Counted from the stretch's first letter, positions 9,867-18,277 are shown. The stretch: 46,571 bases of DNA from Bacteroidaceae bacterium (GCA_017554605.1 JAFZIA010000030.1:1-46571); one strand, 5' to 3'. A program made the numbers and translations. Notes: generated by a model from the sequence alone, not told the origin.

Positions 9867-10384
9867 ATGATAAAAAAAATCAAAACAGCGTATTATCGAT
9901 TCTTTAAGAGCGGCACAGAATATGCCCGATTCTTAGGGGTTAAGGTTGGAGAAAAGTGTTTTATTGCATCAGATGTACATTTTTCATCGGAACCTTATCT
10001 AATAGAAATCGGCTCCAATGTAGCTGTAACACAAGGAGTTATGATACATACCCACGGGGGGGTAGAATCGCGAGAACAAGAATTCCCGACTTTGACATTT
10101 TTGGACGTGTGACTATTTGTGACTATGCGTACATTGGTAGCGGTGCACAAATTATGCCAGGTGTTACAATAGGTAAAGGGTCACTTGTCGCAGCCGGAAG
10201 CATAGTTACAAAATCGGTCCCCGATGGTGTAGTCGTTGCTGGCAATCCTGCAAAACAGGTATGCACAGTTGAAGAATATATAGAGCGTAACAAGAAATAT
10301 AATTTAGGAACAAAAAAACTTTCGGCAGAAGAAAAGAAAAAGTACATACTCTCCTTAAGTCCCGATAAACTTATAATAAAATGA
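9867..10384 (+). pseudogene. Frameshifted hexapeptide-repeat acyltransferase, broken at a G7 tract
   Basis: The first frame reads MIKKIKTAYYRFFKS up to THGG and then runs out at a stop near 10112. The second frame picks up exactly at the G run (10056-10062) and continues to 10384 with the full beta-helix and GNPAKQ cap. Adding one G restores a protein of about 172 aa that aligns end to end with the next gene (THGGG, then xxFGKV/FGRV). The family role would be acetylation of a capsule sugar. The break sits in a homopolymer, so it may be a slipped-strand OFF state, a true mutation or a sequencing error. The downstream half has no good start of its own. Confidence 0.85.
10148..10254 (+). repeat. 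Near-identical segment shared with the next acyltransferase gene (copy 1)
   Basis: Bases 10151-10254 match 10731-10834 at 97 of 104 positions by eye, including long unbroken stretches. The flanking parts of the two genes are visibly more diverged. This suggests tandem duplication followed by local gene conversion. Confidence 0.8.
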
Positions 10385-10448
10385 TTTTCATTATTTGCAT
10401 TTGTCCTTAGAGAGTTTTCTGTTGTCGATTGTAAATGCTTATAAAAAA

Positions 10449-10982
10449 ATGATACAAAGACTTATCAAAGCTTTCTATAGGGTGTTTATGTCACCAAAGA
10501 AGTATGCACAATATATAGGTGTAAAGATTGGAAAGAATTGCTTCATCGCAACCAAGAACTGGAGTTCAGAGCCATACTTGATTGAAATAGGCGATAATGT
10601 ACAAATAACCCGTAATGTATCTGTTCATACTCACGGAGGCGGCCACGTCGTTAGGGGCAAACACCCGAATTACGATTCATTTGGAAAAGTAATAATAAAA
10701 GACGGAGCATACATAGGTGCTTTCTCGCAAATTATGCCAGGCGTCACAATAGGCAAAGGAGCACTTGTCGCAGCCGGAAGCATTGTTACAAAATCGGTCC
10801 CCGATGGTGTAGTCGTTGCTGGCAACCCTGCAAAGTTCGTGTGCACAGTAGATGAGTACATTGAACGCAATGAAAAATATAATATGGGAACTAAAGGACT
10901 CTCATACGATGCAAAGAAAAAAGCACTGCTTAATATGGAAGAGAGCAAATTTATTAAAAAAGGATATATAAAAATCAATTAA
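10449..10982 (+). CDS. Hexapeptide-repeat acyltransferase, intact paralog
   Basis: Predicted capsule-sugar acetyltransferase of the left-handed beta-helix family, 177 aa from the chosen start. I use the ATG at 10449 (MIQRLIKAFYRVF). An upstream in-frame TTG would add 18 residues with no counterpart in the paralog, whose start MIKKIKTAYYRFF aligns here. It has a THGGGH motif holding the likely catalytic histidine near residue 61, beta-helix repeats (IMPGVTIGKGALVAAGSIV) and a GNPAKFV cap. It follows the frameshifted paralog by 64 nt and shares a nearly identical 104-bp block with it. If the upstream copy is off, this one may supply a related but not necessarily identical activity. Confidence 0.85.
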   Translation: MIQRLIKAFYRVFMSPKKYAQYIGVKIGKNCFIATKNWSSEPYLIEIGDNVQITRNVSVHTHGGGHVVRGKHPNYDSFGKVIIKDGAYIGAFSQIMPGVTIGKGALVAAGSIVTKSVPDGVVVAGNPAKFVCTVDEYIERNEKYNMGTKGLSYDAKKKALLNMEESKFIKKGYIKIN

Positions 10983-10990
10983 CACACAAT

Positions 10991-11446
10991 ATGTCTAAAT
11001 TATTAAAAGGAATGTCGTTGAAAAGAATATCACAAATATTCTTTATGTGGCTGGCTAACACATTGCCATTGCGCGGACACCAACGATGGAGATTTGTAAA
11101 GCTTGGTGGTGTCGACGTCAAGGGGCCCTGCTGGATATATCGCAATGTCTATTTCGACAGTGTGGCTCCACACCTTGTAACAATAGGTAAGAACGTAACA
11201 ATAACACAGGACACAACAATACTGACCCACTTCCTCGACCCTACACAAAAGGGGCGTATGTATCGTTTAGGCAAGGTTGTGATTGAAGATGATGTATTCA
11301 TAGGGTGTAATACCGTAATATGCAATTCTGTTACTATTGGAAAAGGAGCAATAATAGGGGCAGGAAGCATTGTAACAAAGGATATACCTCCATACCAATG
11401 TTGGGCAGGAAACCCTGCACGATATATTAAGGACAGAGCACACTAA
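10991..11446 (+). CDS. Hexapeptide-repeat acyltransferase
   Basis: Predicted capsule-modifying acetyltransferase, 151 aa. It has a short basic N-terminal helix (LANTLPLRGHQRWRFVKLGG) and beta-helix repeats with the histidine in ILTHFLDP near residue 79. FIGCNTVICNSVTIGKGAIIGAGSIV and the C-terminal cap CWAGNPARYIK follow. It starts 8 nt after the previous stop. It is more distant from the 9867/10449 pair than those are from each other. Acceptor unknown. Confidence 0.85.
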   Translation: MSKLLKGMSLKRISQIFFMWLANTLPLRGHQRWRFVKLGGVDVKGPCWIYRNVYFDSVAPHLVTIGKNVTITQDTTILTHFLDPTQKGRMYRLGKVVIEDDVFIGCNTVICNSVTIGKGAIIGAGSIVTKDIPPYQCWAGNPARYIKDRAH

Positions 11447-11480
11447 GATATTGTTTTAATAAAATTACAAATTAAATCTT

Positions 11481-12092
11481 ATGGGTATAAAATATTATCT
11501 TGATAACAAAGCGCTGTACGTTAGCACCATTATCAAGAAATTCGAATATGCTTTTTGGAAAGCCGTGAACTACGCTTCGGCACGTTGGTGGGACGTAAAA
11601 ATGGGTAAAGGCTGCCGTTTTATCGGTAAGACACACTTTGTGCGCCTACAGGAAAGCAATATAACAATAGGCGATAATTGCAGGTTCAACTCTACACATA
11701 CATCAAACCTATCGGGACTCTTTGCTCCCTGCATCATTACTACAGCAAAAAAAGAAGCGAAATTAACAATTGGAAAAGGGTGCGGTTTCTCGGGAACAAG
11801 GATAAGATGCGGCAAAAGTATTACATTGGGAGATAATGTACGATGCGGAGCAAACTCATACATAGCCGATACCGATGCACATAGTGACGACTACAGAGCT
11901 GGCTTGGACAGACCAGTAGTTATAGAGGATAATGTTTGGTTGGGAATGAATGTGGTAGTTCTTAAAGGCGTACACATTGGAAAGAACTCGCTTATTGGTG
12001 CAAACAGTGTAGTAACAAAAGACATACCCGCAAATTCAGTAGCAGTAGGCTCACCTGCAAAGGTTATAAAGACTTTAGAAGTAAAGGAATAA
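11481..12092 (+). CDS. Hexapeptide-repeat acyltransferase
   Basis: Predicted sugar O-acetyltransferase, 203 aa. It has an N-terminal extension rich in aromatic residues (KKFEYAFWKAVNYASARWWDVKMG), then beta-helix repeats. A catalytic-type histidine occurs in IADTDAHSDDYRAG near residue 133, followed by VWLGMNVVVLKGVHIGKNSLIGANSVV and a SVAVGSPAKVIK cap. The spacing and the DAHS motif resemble maltose/galactoside acetyltransferase relatives. It is the fifth acyltransferase of the operon, counting the frameshifted one. Acceptor unknown. Confidence 0.85.
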   Translation: MGIKYYLDNKALYVSTIIKKFEYAFWKAVNYASARWWDVKMGKGCRFIGKTHFVRLQESNITIGDNCRFNSTHTSNLSGLFAPCIITTAKKEAKLTIGKGCGFSGTRIRCGKSITLGDNVRCGANSYIADTDAHSDDYRAGLDRPVVIEDNVWLGMNVVVLKGVHIGKNSLIGANSVVTKDIPANSVAVGSPAKVIKTLEVKE

Positions 12093-12146
12093 GCCAATAA
12101 CTATCTGAGTTGAAAGAAATTTTACCAGATAACAAAAAAACAAATT

Positions 12147-13208
12147 ATGAGCAAGAACATCGCAATATTAATACCGACAATAAATGCCGGCGGAGCTGAA
12201 AAGCAAGCATCACTTTTGGCATCGTTACTTTCAAAAAAGTACAAAGTATGTGTCATTCTGTATTCGGGTGAGGCAAAGACAAACGAAGCTAATGTAAAAA
12301 GACTCGAGGAAGCGAACATCAATGTCATCAAACTATTCGGTAATGTTTTTACGAAAACAAACAAGCTAAAATCGACATTGAAAGAAAAGAACATAGATTG
12401 TCTGTTCAATTATTTAACAAAGCCAAACTTTATTGGTGCCATAGCAGCTAAAAAAGCGGGAGTAAAACACATATACAACGGAATTAGAAACTCGCGCATC
12501 GACTGGTGGAAGCTCATTCTTGAACGTATAGCACACAACACCTATGCTACAGCCACTATATACAACTGCTACTCGGGCGAAGAGTATTTCTCGAGCAAAG
12601 GACTCAAAAAAGAAAAAGCAATAGTCATACCTAACTGCTTCCCTGATATTGCAGAACCCATAGTACGCGGGGAAAGAGACGTGAAGCACATTGTAACCGT
12701 AGGCCGTTTTGTTCCGCAAAAGGATTATAGGACAATAATACGCACTATTGCCGAGCTCAAGGAGCTGCGCCAGGATTTTGTAATGGGTATAATTGGCTAT
12801 GGCGAAGAGGAGCAGAACATACGCAGTTGGATAAAGGAGTTTGATGTAGAGAAATACATAAACATATACATTCGCCCAAACAATGTGCAGGATATTGTAC
12901 GCGATGCAGACATTTACCTCTCGACAAGCCTCTTTGAGGGAACAAGCAACAGTATTATGGAGGCGCTGAACTGGAGTCTGCCTGTTGTTGCAACGAATGT
13001 GGGCGACAACAACCACCTTGTAATAGATGGTGTTAATGGTACGCTCCACCCTATTGGCGATGCAAAGGGAATGGCTGCATCTATTGCAAGATTGCTGAAT
13101 GATTATGAGCTTCGCAAGGAGTATGGTTTGTCGAGCAACAAGAACCTTCGCGACAATTACTCAATGGAGATTTTTGAAAAGAGATACACTAAAATTATCG
13201 AACAATGA
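12147..13208 (+). CDS. Glycosyltransferase family 4
   Basis: Predicted retaining GT-B glycosyltransferase, 353 aa. The N-terminal motif INAGGAEKQASLLASLL near residue 12 is the usual acceptor-side loop. The C-terminal domain has IVTVGRFVPQKDYRTII, IIGYGEEEQNIRSWI, and the donor-site E-x7-E motif in SLFEGTSNSIMEAL near residue 263, followed by PVVATNVGDNNHLV. Its stop overlaps the next gene's start by 4 nt (ATGA), so the two are translationally coupled. It probably adds one sugar of the repeat unit. Confidence 0.9.
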   Translation: MSKNIAILIPTINAGGAEKQASLLASLLSKKYKVCVILYSGEAKTNEANVKRLEEANINVIKLFGNVFTKTNKLKSTLKEKNIDCLFNYLTKPNFIGAIAAKKAGVKHIYNGIRNSRIDWWKLILERIAHNTYATATIYNCYSGEEYFSSKGLKKEKAIVIPNCFPDIAEPIVRGERDVKHIVTVGRFVPQKDYRTIIRTIAELKELRQDFVMGIIGYGEEEQNIRSWIKEFDVEKYINIYIRPNNVQDIVRDADIYLSTSLFEGTSNSIMEALNWSLPVVATNVGDNNHLVIDGVNGTLHPIGDAKGMAASIARLLNDYELRKEYGLSSNKNLRDNYSMEIFEKRYTKIIEQ

Positions 13209-14311
13209 AAATTGTATTAGTAGGAGGTCAGGAAGTACCGGGCATAGGCGGTGCCGAGAATTATATGCTGAACCTTGCCCGAGAGCTGTGTGTGCAAGGA
13301 CATTCCGCTACAATAATATGTAGCGGCAGAAAGCCATATCAGACAACAATTGACAATGTGAAGATTATACATAAGACCTGCCCCAAATCAAATATAATTG
13401 CACTGCCCCTACTATTCTTCAAATCCATAGGGTATATTGTAAAGAACAGGAAAAATATTGATATTGTAAACTATCAGTCGATATTCTTGGCATTCGTGCC
13501 TGGCTGGATTACTACATTGTGCGGTTGCAGGGCATATTACACAATTCATAGCCTTGCCGAGGATAATCCCAAGCACGGAGCCTTTATGAAATGGCTGATG
13601 AAACTGGTAGCATTCATTTCGATATGGTGTTGCGGAAAGAACATAATTACGATAAGTAAATCCAAAGCACAGGAAATAAAGAAAAGATACGGTAAAAAAT
13701 GTACAGTTATCCCTTGTGGCATATCTGTAAACAGTAACTACAGCGAAACGGACATTCTTGACAGATTCAACATCGGAAAGGGGAAATATTATCTTACAAT
13801 AGGAAGAGTAGACCCCATAAAGAACCTTGATGTACTTATAAAAGCTTTCATAAAGCACAACAACCCCGATAAGCAGCTTGTAATTGCCGGTAATTACGAG
13901 AATGAACACGGCAACTACCTAAAGGAACTTGCAAAGGAGCACAATAACATTATATTTACTGGAATTGTAATGGGCAACGACAAAGATACCCTATTAAAAA
14001 ATTGCTTTGTGGATTGCCTTGTCTCATCGTCGGAGGGTATGCCTATCTCGTTATTGGAAGCTATGATATATGCCAAGCCTTGTATTGTTACAGATATACC
14101 TGCAATACACGAGATAATGGAAGAAGAATACGGTTACTGGTGCAAAGTGGGCGATGCGGAAACATTGTGCAAACAGATGGAGTGCATCGAAAAGGACTAT
14201 AGTTCGGCTATAGACAAAGGTTTGTATTTGAAGACAAATATTGAAAACAACTATATTTGGAAAACCGTAACAAAAAGGTACATAAGTTATATTACAGCCC
14301 GACAGGCTTGA
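13205..14311 (+). CDS. Glycosyltransferase family 4
   Basis: Predicted retaining GT-B glycosyltransferase, 368 aa, and the last gene of the capsule operon. It has an N-terminal GIGGAENYMLNLARELCVQGH loop near residue 13. The C-terminal domain has LTIGRVDPIKNLDVLIKAF, LVIAGNYENEHGNYL, and the E-x7-E region SSSEGMPISLLEAMIYAKP near residue 277. It overlaps the previous gene by 4 nt and is followed within 20 nt by a strong hairpin. Donor sugar unknown. Confidence 0.9.
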   Translation: MKIVLVGGQEVPGIGGAENYMLNLARELCVQGHSATIICSGRKPYQTTIDNVKIIHKTCPKSNIIALPLLFFKSIGYIVKNRKNIDIVNYQSIFLAFVPGWITTLCGCRAYYTIHSLAEDNPKHGAFMKWLMKLVAFISIWCCGKNIITISKSKAQEIKKRYGKKCTVIPCGISVNSNYSETDILDRFNIGKGKYYLTIGRVDPIKNLDVLIKAFIKHNNPDKQLVIAGNYENEHGNYLKELAKEHNNIIFTGIVMGNDKDTLLKNCFVDCLVSSSEGMPISLLEAMIYAKPCIVTDIPAIHEIMEEEYGYWCKVGDAETLCKQMECIEKDYSSAIDKGLYLKTNIENNYIWKTVTKRYISYITARQA

Positions 14312-14329
14312 TAATGACAACAAAGTTTT

Positions 14330-14359
14330 AACGGGACAGCGCTGCGGCGCTGTCCCGTT
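14330..14359. terminator. Perfect 13-bp hairpin ending the capsule operon
   Basis: AACGGGACAGCGC (14330-14342) pairs with GCGCTGTCCCGTT (14347-14359) around a TGCG loop. It lies between convergent genes, so it could stop transcription from both sides. There is no real T-tract on either side, so it may act with Rho or simply as a 3' end stabiliser. Confidence 0.7.
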
Positions 14360-14376
14360 GCTGTAAGCGGCTACAA

Positions 14377-16434
14377 TCAGCTCCAGGTTCTATTGGCCAT
14401 CATAAAGCCAAATATTCTGTTGGCAATCATCGGATAGGCATTTCTGGGATGCACGCCGTCACTTGCATAAACGTATATATTCTTTCTATTTATGCCCACG
14501 GAATCATACATATTGCAACAGGGAATATGATTGTGCTCCACACACTCTTTTATTCTTTTTACCAATGATGGAAAAGAAAGGCTGCCTACACTGTCGGTCT
14601 GCTCAGCTCTATAATCATCGCACCAAACATCGTTAACCATTCGAGGAAGGGGTGTGAAGAAATATATTGCCATTTTGGGTTTCACCGACAAAATTGAATC
14701 CACAATCTGATTTATGCCACCACAAGTATTGCCTACTGGACTACTGTCGACTGGTGCACCAAAAGTAGAATTGGCAAGGTCGTTTGTTCCTCCGAAAATG
14801 ATGACAATATCAGTATCCTCCACCGGAGTGGCTTTGAGCCTGTCAACCTGAGCACTGTTATCATCGCTCTTGTTCTCGGCAAGCCAAGCTACTGCATTGT
14901 CTACTGCTACCCAATCATTGGCAGTCCAAGCCTTAACAAGATTGGAAATATCGACAGCAGCATAAGCCTCAGAATAGTCCGTAGGGATTTCCTGTACCTC
15001 TTTTCTTGTTGCGAGTTGAGTACCGCCTACACCAGCCCGCACTATTTTGGCTCCTGTCAAATCCGAAAGATAGTCGGCATATCCTTTATTGTTCGAATCG
15101 TTGAATTCGGTAATGCTATCACCAAAACAAACAATAGTCTTGCCGTATAATGGAAATTGCAGCTTGGTTTCCAAGGTTTCCAACCTGTTGTCAATGTCAC
15201 CAACTCCAGCAATAACCTCGTAAGAAGTAAACTTTGCCACATCGGCGTTCAGATACAGGAAATGCTCGTTATCCTGAACCGTGAACTCATTACCCAACTC
15301 GGTTTTACTTCTTACAAAATCGCTACTGCCAACAGTTGGATATTCTTGCAATGTACGCAAGTTGTTGGCCAAGGGGGCTGTGTATCTTATTGTTTCTCCT
15401 GGATAAAGCGGAATTACAAAGCCATTGTAGCTGGCATTGCCACTCAAGAACTTAGTACCATTCCAAATAAGATTATCATAATCATCTGATGTCAGTACCA
15501 CAGTCCTGTTCTTTGAACCTATACTGTAATACAGTTCCTTACTCTGTCGATGATATTTGTCAAGAGTCGACGCTGTTGTTTCTTCCAATTGGTCGAGTTG
15601 GTTTCCGATATTCTTAAAATCGGTCATCAACCCGCTACCTTTTACTGAGATAACATAATCACTGCCGTCATATTTGGATACAGTTACGGCAATTACAAGG
15701 TATCCAGCTTCGGCACTGGCTATAAAAGGATTGCTGGTTACAGTTTCCATTGTAATGTCATTGCCAAGGACAGGATAATCGGTACACACTCTTTTGGATT
15801 GAACAAAAGAGTTATTAGGCAGGTTATATTCTCGTCTGCACGTTAATGGTACTATCCAGCAATTGTAATCTGTGCTGCTTGTCATTTTGCTACCATTCCA
15901 AACCATTGGTAATAGGTCGGCCGATGAAAGAGTTATTGACTCCTCATAAAAACCAAGCCTGTCGTTGATATCATTAACCGATTCCTGTATATACGAGTCT
16001 AATGCTGGTACTTTTCCTACATTCTCCCTTACATCATTGGCAAGTTTTTGCATAGTTATTGCGCCGTCCTGAATACCGACCGAAGTGGTGCTACCAAAAC
16101 TGTCCCAACCATTCCATTGCATTATGCCATTCTTATGTGTGACGCTGCGGTGATATACGGCTGTGCAGCCGTCGGCATCGGTGTATGTGAGCGTCTGTCC
16201 CACGGCGGCGTTCTTGAGGTTATCGGCGCTATGGTTGGTGTCACTTACTTCGAGATATGCCGAGAGGCAAGAGCCATCTACTCCGTCGGGGAAGCCGTCG
16301 CTTGCTGTTACTCCGCAGGCATCTATCTTGTAATGCCCGGGGGAGAGAATTTCGTCGATATTGTTTACTTGCATTATAATGCCTTTGCTTATAATGCTGC
16401 AAGTGATACTTTTTGTTCTGTTTGTGTTTTTCAT
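14377..16434 (-). CDS. SGNH/GDSL hydrolase with phage-tail-like N-terminal half
   Basis: The C-terminal third is an SGNH esterase or deacetylase domain: FGDSITEF with the nucleophile Ser near residue 438, GGTNDLAN near 546, and DGVHP with the catalytic Asp/His near 659. The first 400 residues have no signal peptide. They contain a knob-like LSPGHYKIDACG module, a GAITMQKLANDVRENVG stalk-like helix, and two beta-rich repeats starting LSSADLLPMVWNG and LTSDDYDNLIWNG. This mix resembles phage tail fibres or appendage proteins that deacetylate surface glycans. An alternative start at 16374 (MQVNNIDEIL) has an AAAGG stretch upstream. It is the last gene of a minus-strand cluster and converges on the capsule operon. 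A role in removing capsule acetyl groups is inference. Confidence 0.75.
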   Translation of the reverse strand: MKNTNRTKSITCSIISKGIIMQVNNIDEILSPGHYKIDACGVTASDGFPDGVDGSCLSAYLEVSDTNHSADNLKNAAVGQTLTYTDADGCTAVYHRSVTHKNGIMQWNGWDSFGSTTSVGIQDGAITMQKLANDVRENVGKVPALDSYIQESVNDINDRLGFYEESITLSSADLLPMVWNGSKMTSSTDYNCWIVPLTCRREYNLPNNSFVQSKRVCTDYPVLGNDITMETVTSNPFIASAEAGYLVIAVTVSKYDGSDYVISVKGSGLMTDFKNIGNQLDQLEETTASTLDKYHRQSKELYYSIGSKNRTVVLTSDDYDNLIWNGTKFLSGNASYNGFVIPLYPGETIRYTAPLANNLRTLQEYPTVGSSDFVRSKTELGNEFTVQDNEHFLYLNADVAKFTSYEVIAGVGDIDNRLETLETKLQFPLYGKTIVCFGDSITEFNDSNNKGYADYLSDLTGAKIVRAGVGGTQLATRKEVQEIPTDYSEAYAAVDISNLVKAWTANDWVAVDNAVAWLAENKSDDNSAQVDRLKATPVEDTDIVIIFGGTNDLANSTFGAPVDSSPVGNTCGGINQIVDSILSVKPKMAIYFFTPLPRMVNDVWCDDYRAEQTDSVGSLSFPSLVKRIKECVEHNHIPCCNMYDSVGINRKNIYVYASDGVHPRNAYPMIANRIFGFMMANRTWS

Positions 16435-16549
16435 AGTATAGACACGGTTTTGCGTTTAATGGTTTTATTCTTAATTCGTTGTTTGAATTACTTCGGTTAC
16501 TGCGCCCTGCCAGTATAGTTCAAAAAGCAGGTGAAAACTTTATTTTCAT

Positions 16550-16651
16550 TCAACATTTACCCTCGCGAAAGAATACACGCACCTCAATCGAGAAGTTATC
16601 GATGTTCAGCGTGTAGTGCACCTGTTTTTTTTCTAATGTGTTCATAGTCAT
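16550..16651 (-). CDS. Possible small protein of 33 aa
   Basis: A short ORF reading MTMNTLEKKQVHYTLNIDNF and then a beta-strand-like SIEVRVFFREGKC tail. A second ATG six bases downstream (16645) gives 31 aa. It fills the otherwise empty gap between two same-strand genes of the phage-tail-like cluster. No family is recognised. Evidence is limited to position, the open frame and a plausible composition. Confidence 0.35.
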   Translation of the reverse strand: MTMNTLEKKQVHYTLNIDNFSIEVRVFFREGKC

Positions 16652-16678
16652 AAAATTGTTTACGGCTGTTATATCTTC

Positions 16679-17263
16679 TTAGGCTATAGAGAGGCTTATT
16701 TCCGTCTTTTTGAATAAGATTTCATTGTCCACTTTGCTCTCCAACTCCCTTACTTTTCCCAACAGATAGTTTAGAGCATCGTTTACCTCAACAACCATTC
16801 CATCGCAAAGCAACTTGGCTGTAATGTCCCTCCACAGTGGACGGCCGTTCTTGGCGGGCACTGTGGCAAAAAGCGCTGCGCTCTCCTCGCTCAAAGGCAA
16901 TACAACTGTACCCGAGCCCGATATATCGCTACCTGCCACGCTCTCTACTTTGCCATCCTTGCTCTTAATGAAGCCAAAGACAATGTCGCTTCCGTTGCTC
17001 ACAGCGCGGAAACTTATGCTCTTGAAATGACCTTTGAAAGGTCTTAGGTCGATACGACAGCACATATACTCTTTACACGGAAGAATACTGCCGTCGTACT
17101 TTGCTGCTCCATTAATAACCTCGGACGGCTCCACTATACAAGGAACGCCTATGTAACGTGCCAGCGCATTGTGTCTTTCGCACAGATTCTCGAGTGTGAC
17201 TTTACTTACAACATTTGTGTTGTGAATCTTTTTTTTGTTCTTTGGGTTTTTCTTGTTTTCCAT
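16679..17263 (-). CDS. Unrecognised beta-rich protein, paralog of the next upstream gene
   Basis: A 194-aa protein with no signal peptide. It has a Lys/Asn-rich start, a central domain (about residues 45-155), and a C-terminal helix (NDALNYLLGKVRELESKVD) that could form a coiled coil. The central domain matches its upstream neighbour segment by segment: FRAVSNGSDIVFGFI against FRGIGNGNSIVSGYV, SAALFATVPAKNGRPLWRDI against SYALFATVPLSGKQPVWSNI. The pattern (hydrophobic strand, residue change, DG turn, LPL..., ALFATV) resembles carbohydrate-binding-like beta-sandwiches of phage tail proteins. I do not recognise a precise family. It is probably in one transcript with the SGNH hydrolase gene. Confidence 0.65.
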   Translation of the reverse strand: MENKKNPKNKKKIHNTNVVSKVTLENLCERHNALARYIGVPCIVEPSEVINGAAKYDGSILPCKEYMCCRIDLRPFKGHFKSISFRAVSNGSDIVFGFIKSKDGKVESVAGSDISGSGTVVLPLSEESAALFATVPAKNGRPLWRDITAKLLCDGMVVEVNDALNYLLGKVRELESKVDNEILFKKTEISLSIA

Positions 17264-17299
17264 AATAGATAGAATTATATATATAAAGTAAGAAGCATC

Positions 17300-17887
17300 T
17301 CAGTGCACAAGAGAAGCAACTGTATTCTGTATGAAACATATACGTGGCTCAGCCTCCCGCACAATGGCAGCATCGCTTGCTCTACGCGGAATAAGTTTCA
17401 CTGTTATATTGCTCCACACAGGCTGTTTTCCGCTCAAAGGGACTGTTGCAAAGAGTGCGTACGAATTCGGGGTGACTGGCAACACTGTATATCCGTCGGG
17501 CGAGCCGGGCGTTGCTGCAAATGACTCTATATTTCCTTGCCTGTCAATAACATAACCACTTACTATACTGTTACCGTTTCCAATGCCGCGAAAAACGACC
17601 TCGCTGTATTGGTCGGCAAAAGGCGCAAGTTGCACGCGATAGCCTCCGTAACCTTTGCGGCTCAACCCATATTCACTGAGTATTGCGGGATAAGGGGTTA
17701 TTCTCTCGGGCTTAAGAGTGCAGAGCACCCCGATGCGATGCATACGTGGTTCACTGCGTCGAAGCCGATGTTTACTGGTTATTCCTTGCTCTTTCTGTGA
17801 TTTTACATCGAGAGGAATTCCTTTGGTTGCTGCATTTTGCTTTTTGCATTCAAATGAATAGCTTGCTGTTATTTTCTCTTTTTTCAT
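17300..17887 (-). CDS. Unrecognised beta-rich protein, paralog of its downstream neighbour
   Basis: From the chosen ATG at 17887 (MKKEKITASYSFECKK) the protein has 195 aa. An upstream ATG at 17941 would add 18 residues, but it lies above a -7-like box TAACTTCG (minus strand, 17914-17921), which favours 17887. The domain from about residue 70 to 175 aligns with the 16679 gene. Unlike the neighbour it ends without a long coiled coil. It is first in the minus-strand cluster, 36 nt before the paralog. Function is unknown; a glycan-binding or appendage role is suggested only by the fold-like pattern and the SGNH partner. Confidence 0.65.
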   Translation of the reverse strand: MKKEKITASYSFECKKQNAATKGIPLDVKSQKEQGITSKHRLRRSEPRMHRIGVLCTLKPERITPYPAILSEYGLSRKGYGGYRVQLAPFADQYSEVVFRGIGNGNSIVSGYVIDRQGNIESFAATPGSPDGYTVLPVTPNSYALFATVPLSGKQPVWSNITVKLIPRRASDAAIVREAEPRICFIQNTVASLVH

Positions 17888-18020
17888 AATCGCTGGTGTT
17901 TTTATTGTCGGTGCGAAGTTAATACGACATTCAAACGACATTGTTGTAAAATTACCAATTTGTAAAAAAGGGATTTTTCGCTCGCTTATTTAGAAACTGT
18001 AATATAGATGTTGACCCAAC

Positions 18021-18214
18021 TTTCTCGCTCGTTTGTGCGTATCTTTGAACTAAAGTTCGAAGATACTTTCACTCGCTGTAAGAAATATTGAAGCAAGCTT
18101 CATATTTTTCACTCGTTTATGCGTATCTTTGATAAAAATCGAAGATTTTCTGCACTCGCTGTAAGAAATATTGAAGCAAGCTTCATATTTCTCGCTCGTT
18201 TGTGCGTATCTTTG
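18021..18214 (+). repeat. Tandem 83-84 bp repeats, each carrying a promoter-like box
   Basis: TATCTTTG, a perfect Bacteroidetes -7 box, occurs at 18040-18047, 18124-18131 and 18207-18214, spaced 84 and 83 nt. Between them a 38-bp block beginning CACTCGCTGTAAGAAATATT is exactly repeated at 18070-18107 and 18153-18190. That block contains the inverted repeat TGAAGC-AA-GCTTCA. The third box is about 60 nt upstream of the nucleotidyltransferase start. Confidence 0.85.
18207..18214 (+). promoter_or_regulatory. Likely -7 box for the nucleotidyltransferase gene
   Basis: TATCTTTG fits TAnnTTTG exactly. No clear TTTG -33 element sits 19-21 nt upstream. It is the nearest of three repeated copies to the ATG at 18278, and transcription would start near 18220. 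Confidence 0.5.
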
Positions 18215-18277
18215 CAACAAACAGAAGCAGATTATATAAATAGAATAAAGGTACTGCACATACTAACGACGTTAAAT

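Noticed and set aside
9956-10384. Separate acyltransferase starting at 9956
   Set aside because: Its first 35 codons are an out-of-frame reading of the same gene. The protein only makes sense as the second half of the frameshifted 9867 gene.
18070-18190. CRISPR-like array
   Set aside because: Only two full copies of a 38-bp block, with promoter boxes and related spacers. There are no cas genes.
18119-18277. N-terminal extension of the nucleotidyltransferase
   Set aside because: It would translate tandem repeats that carry the promoter boxes.
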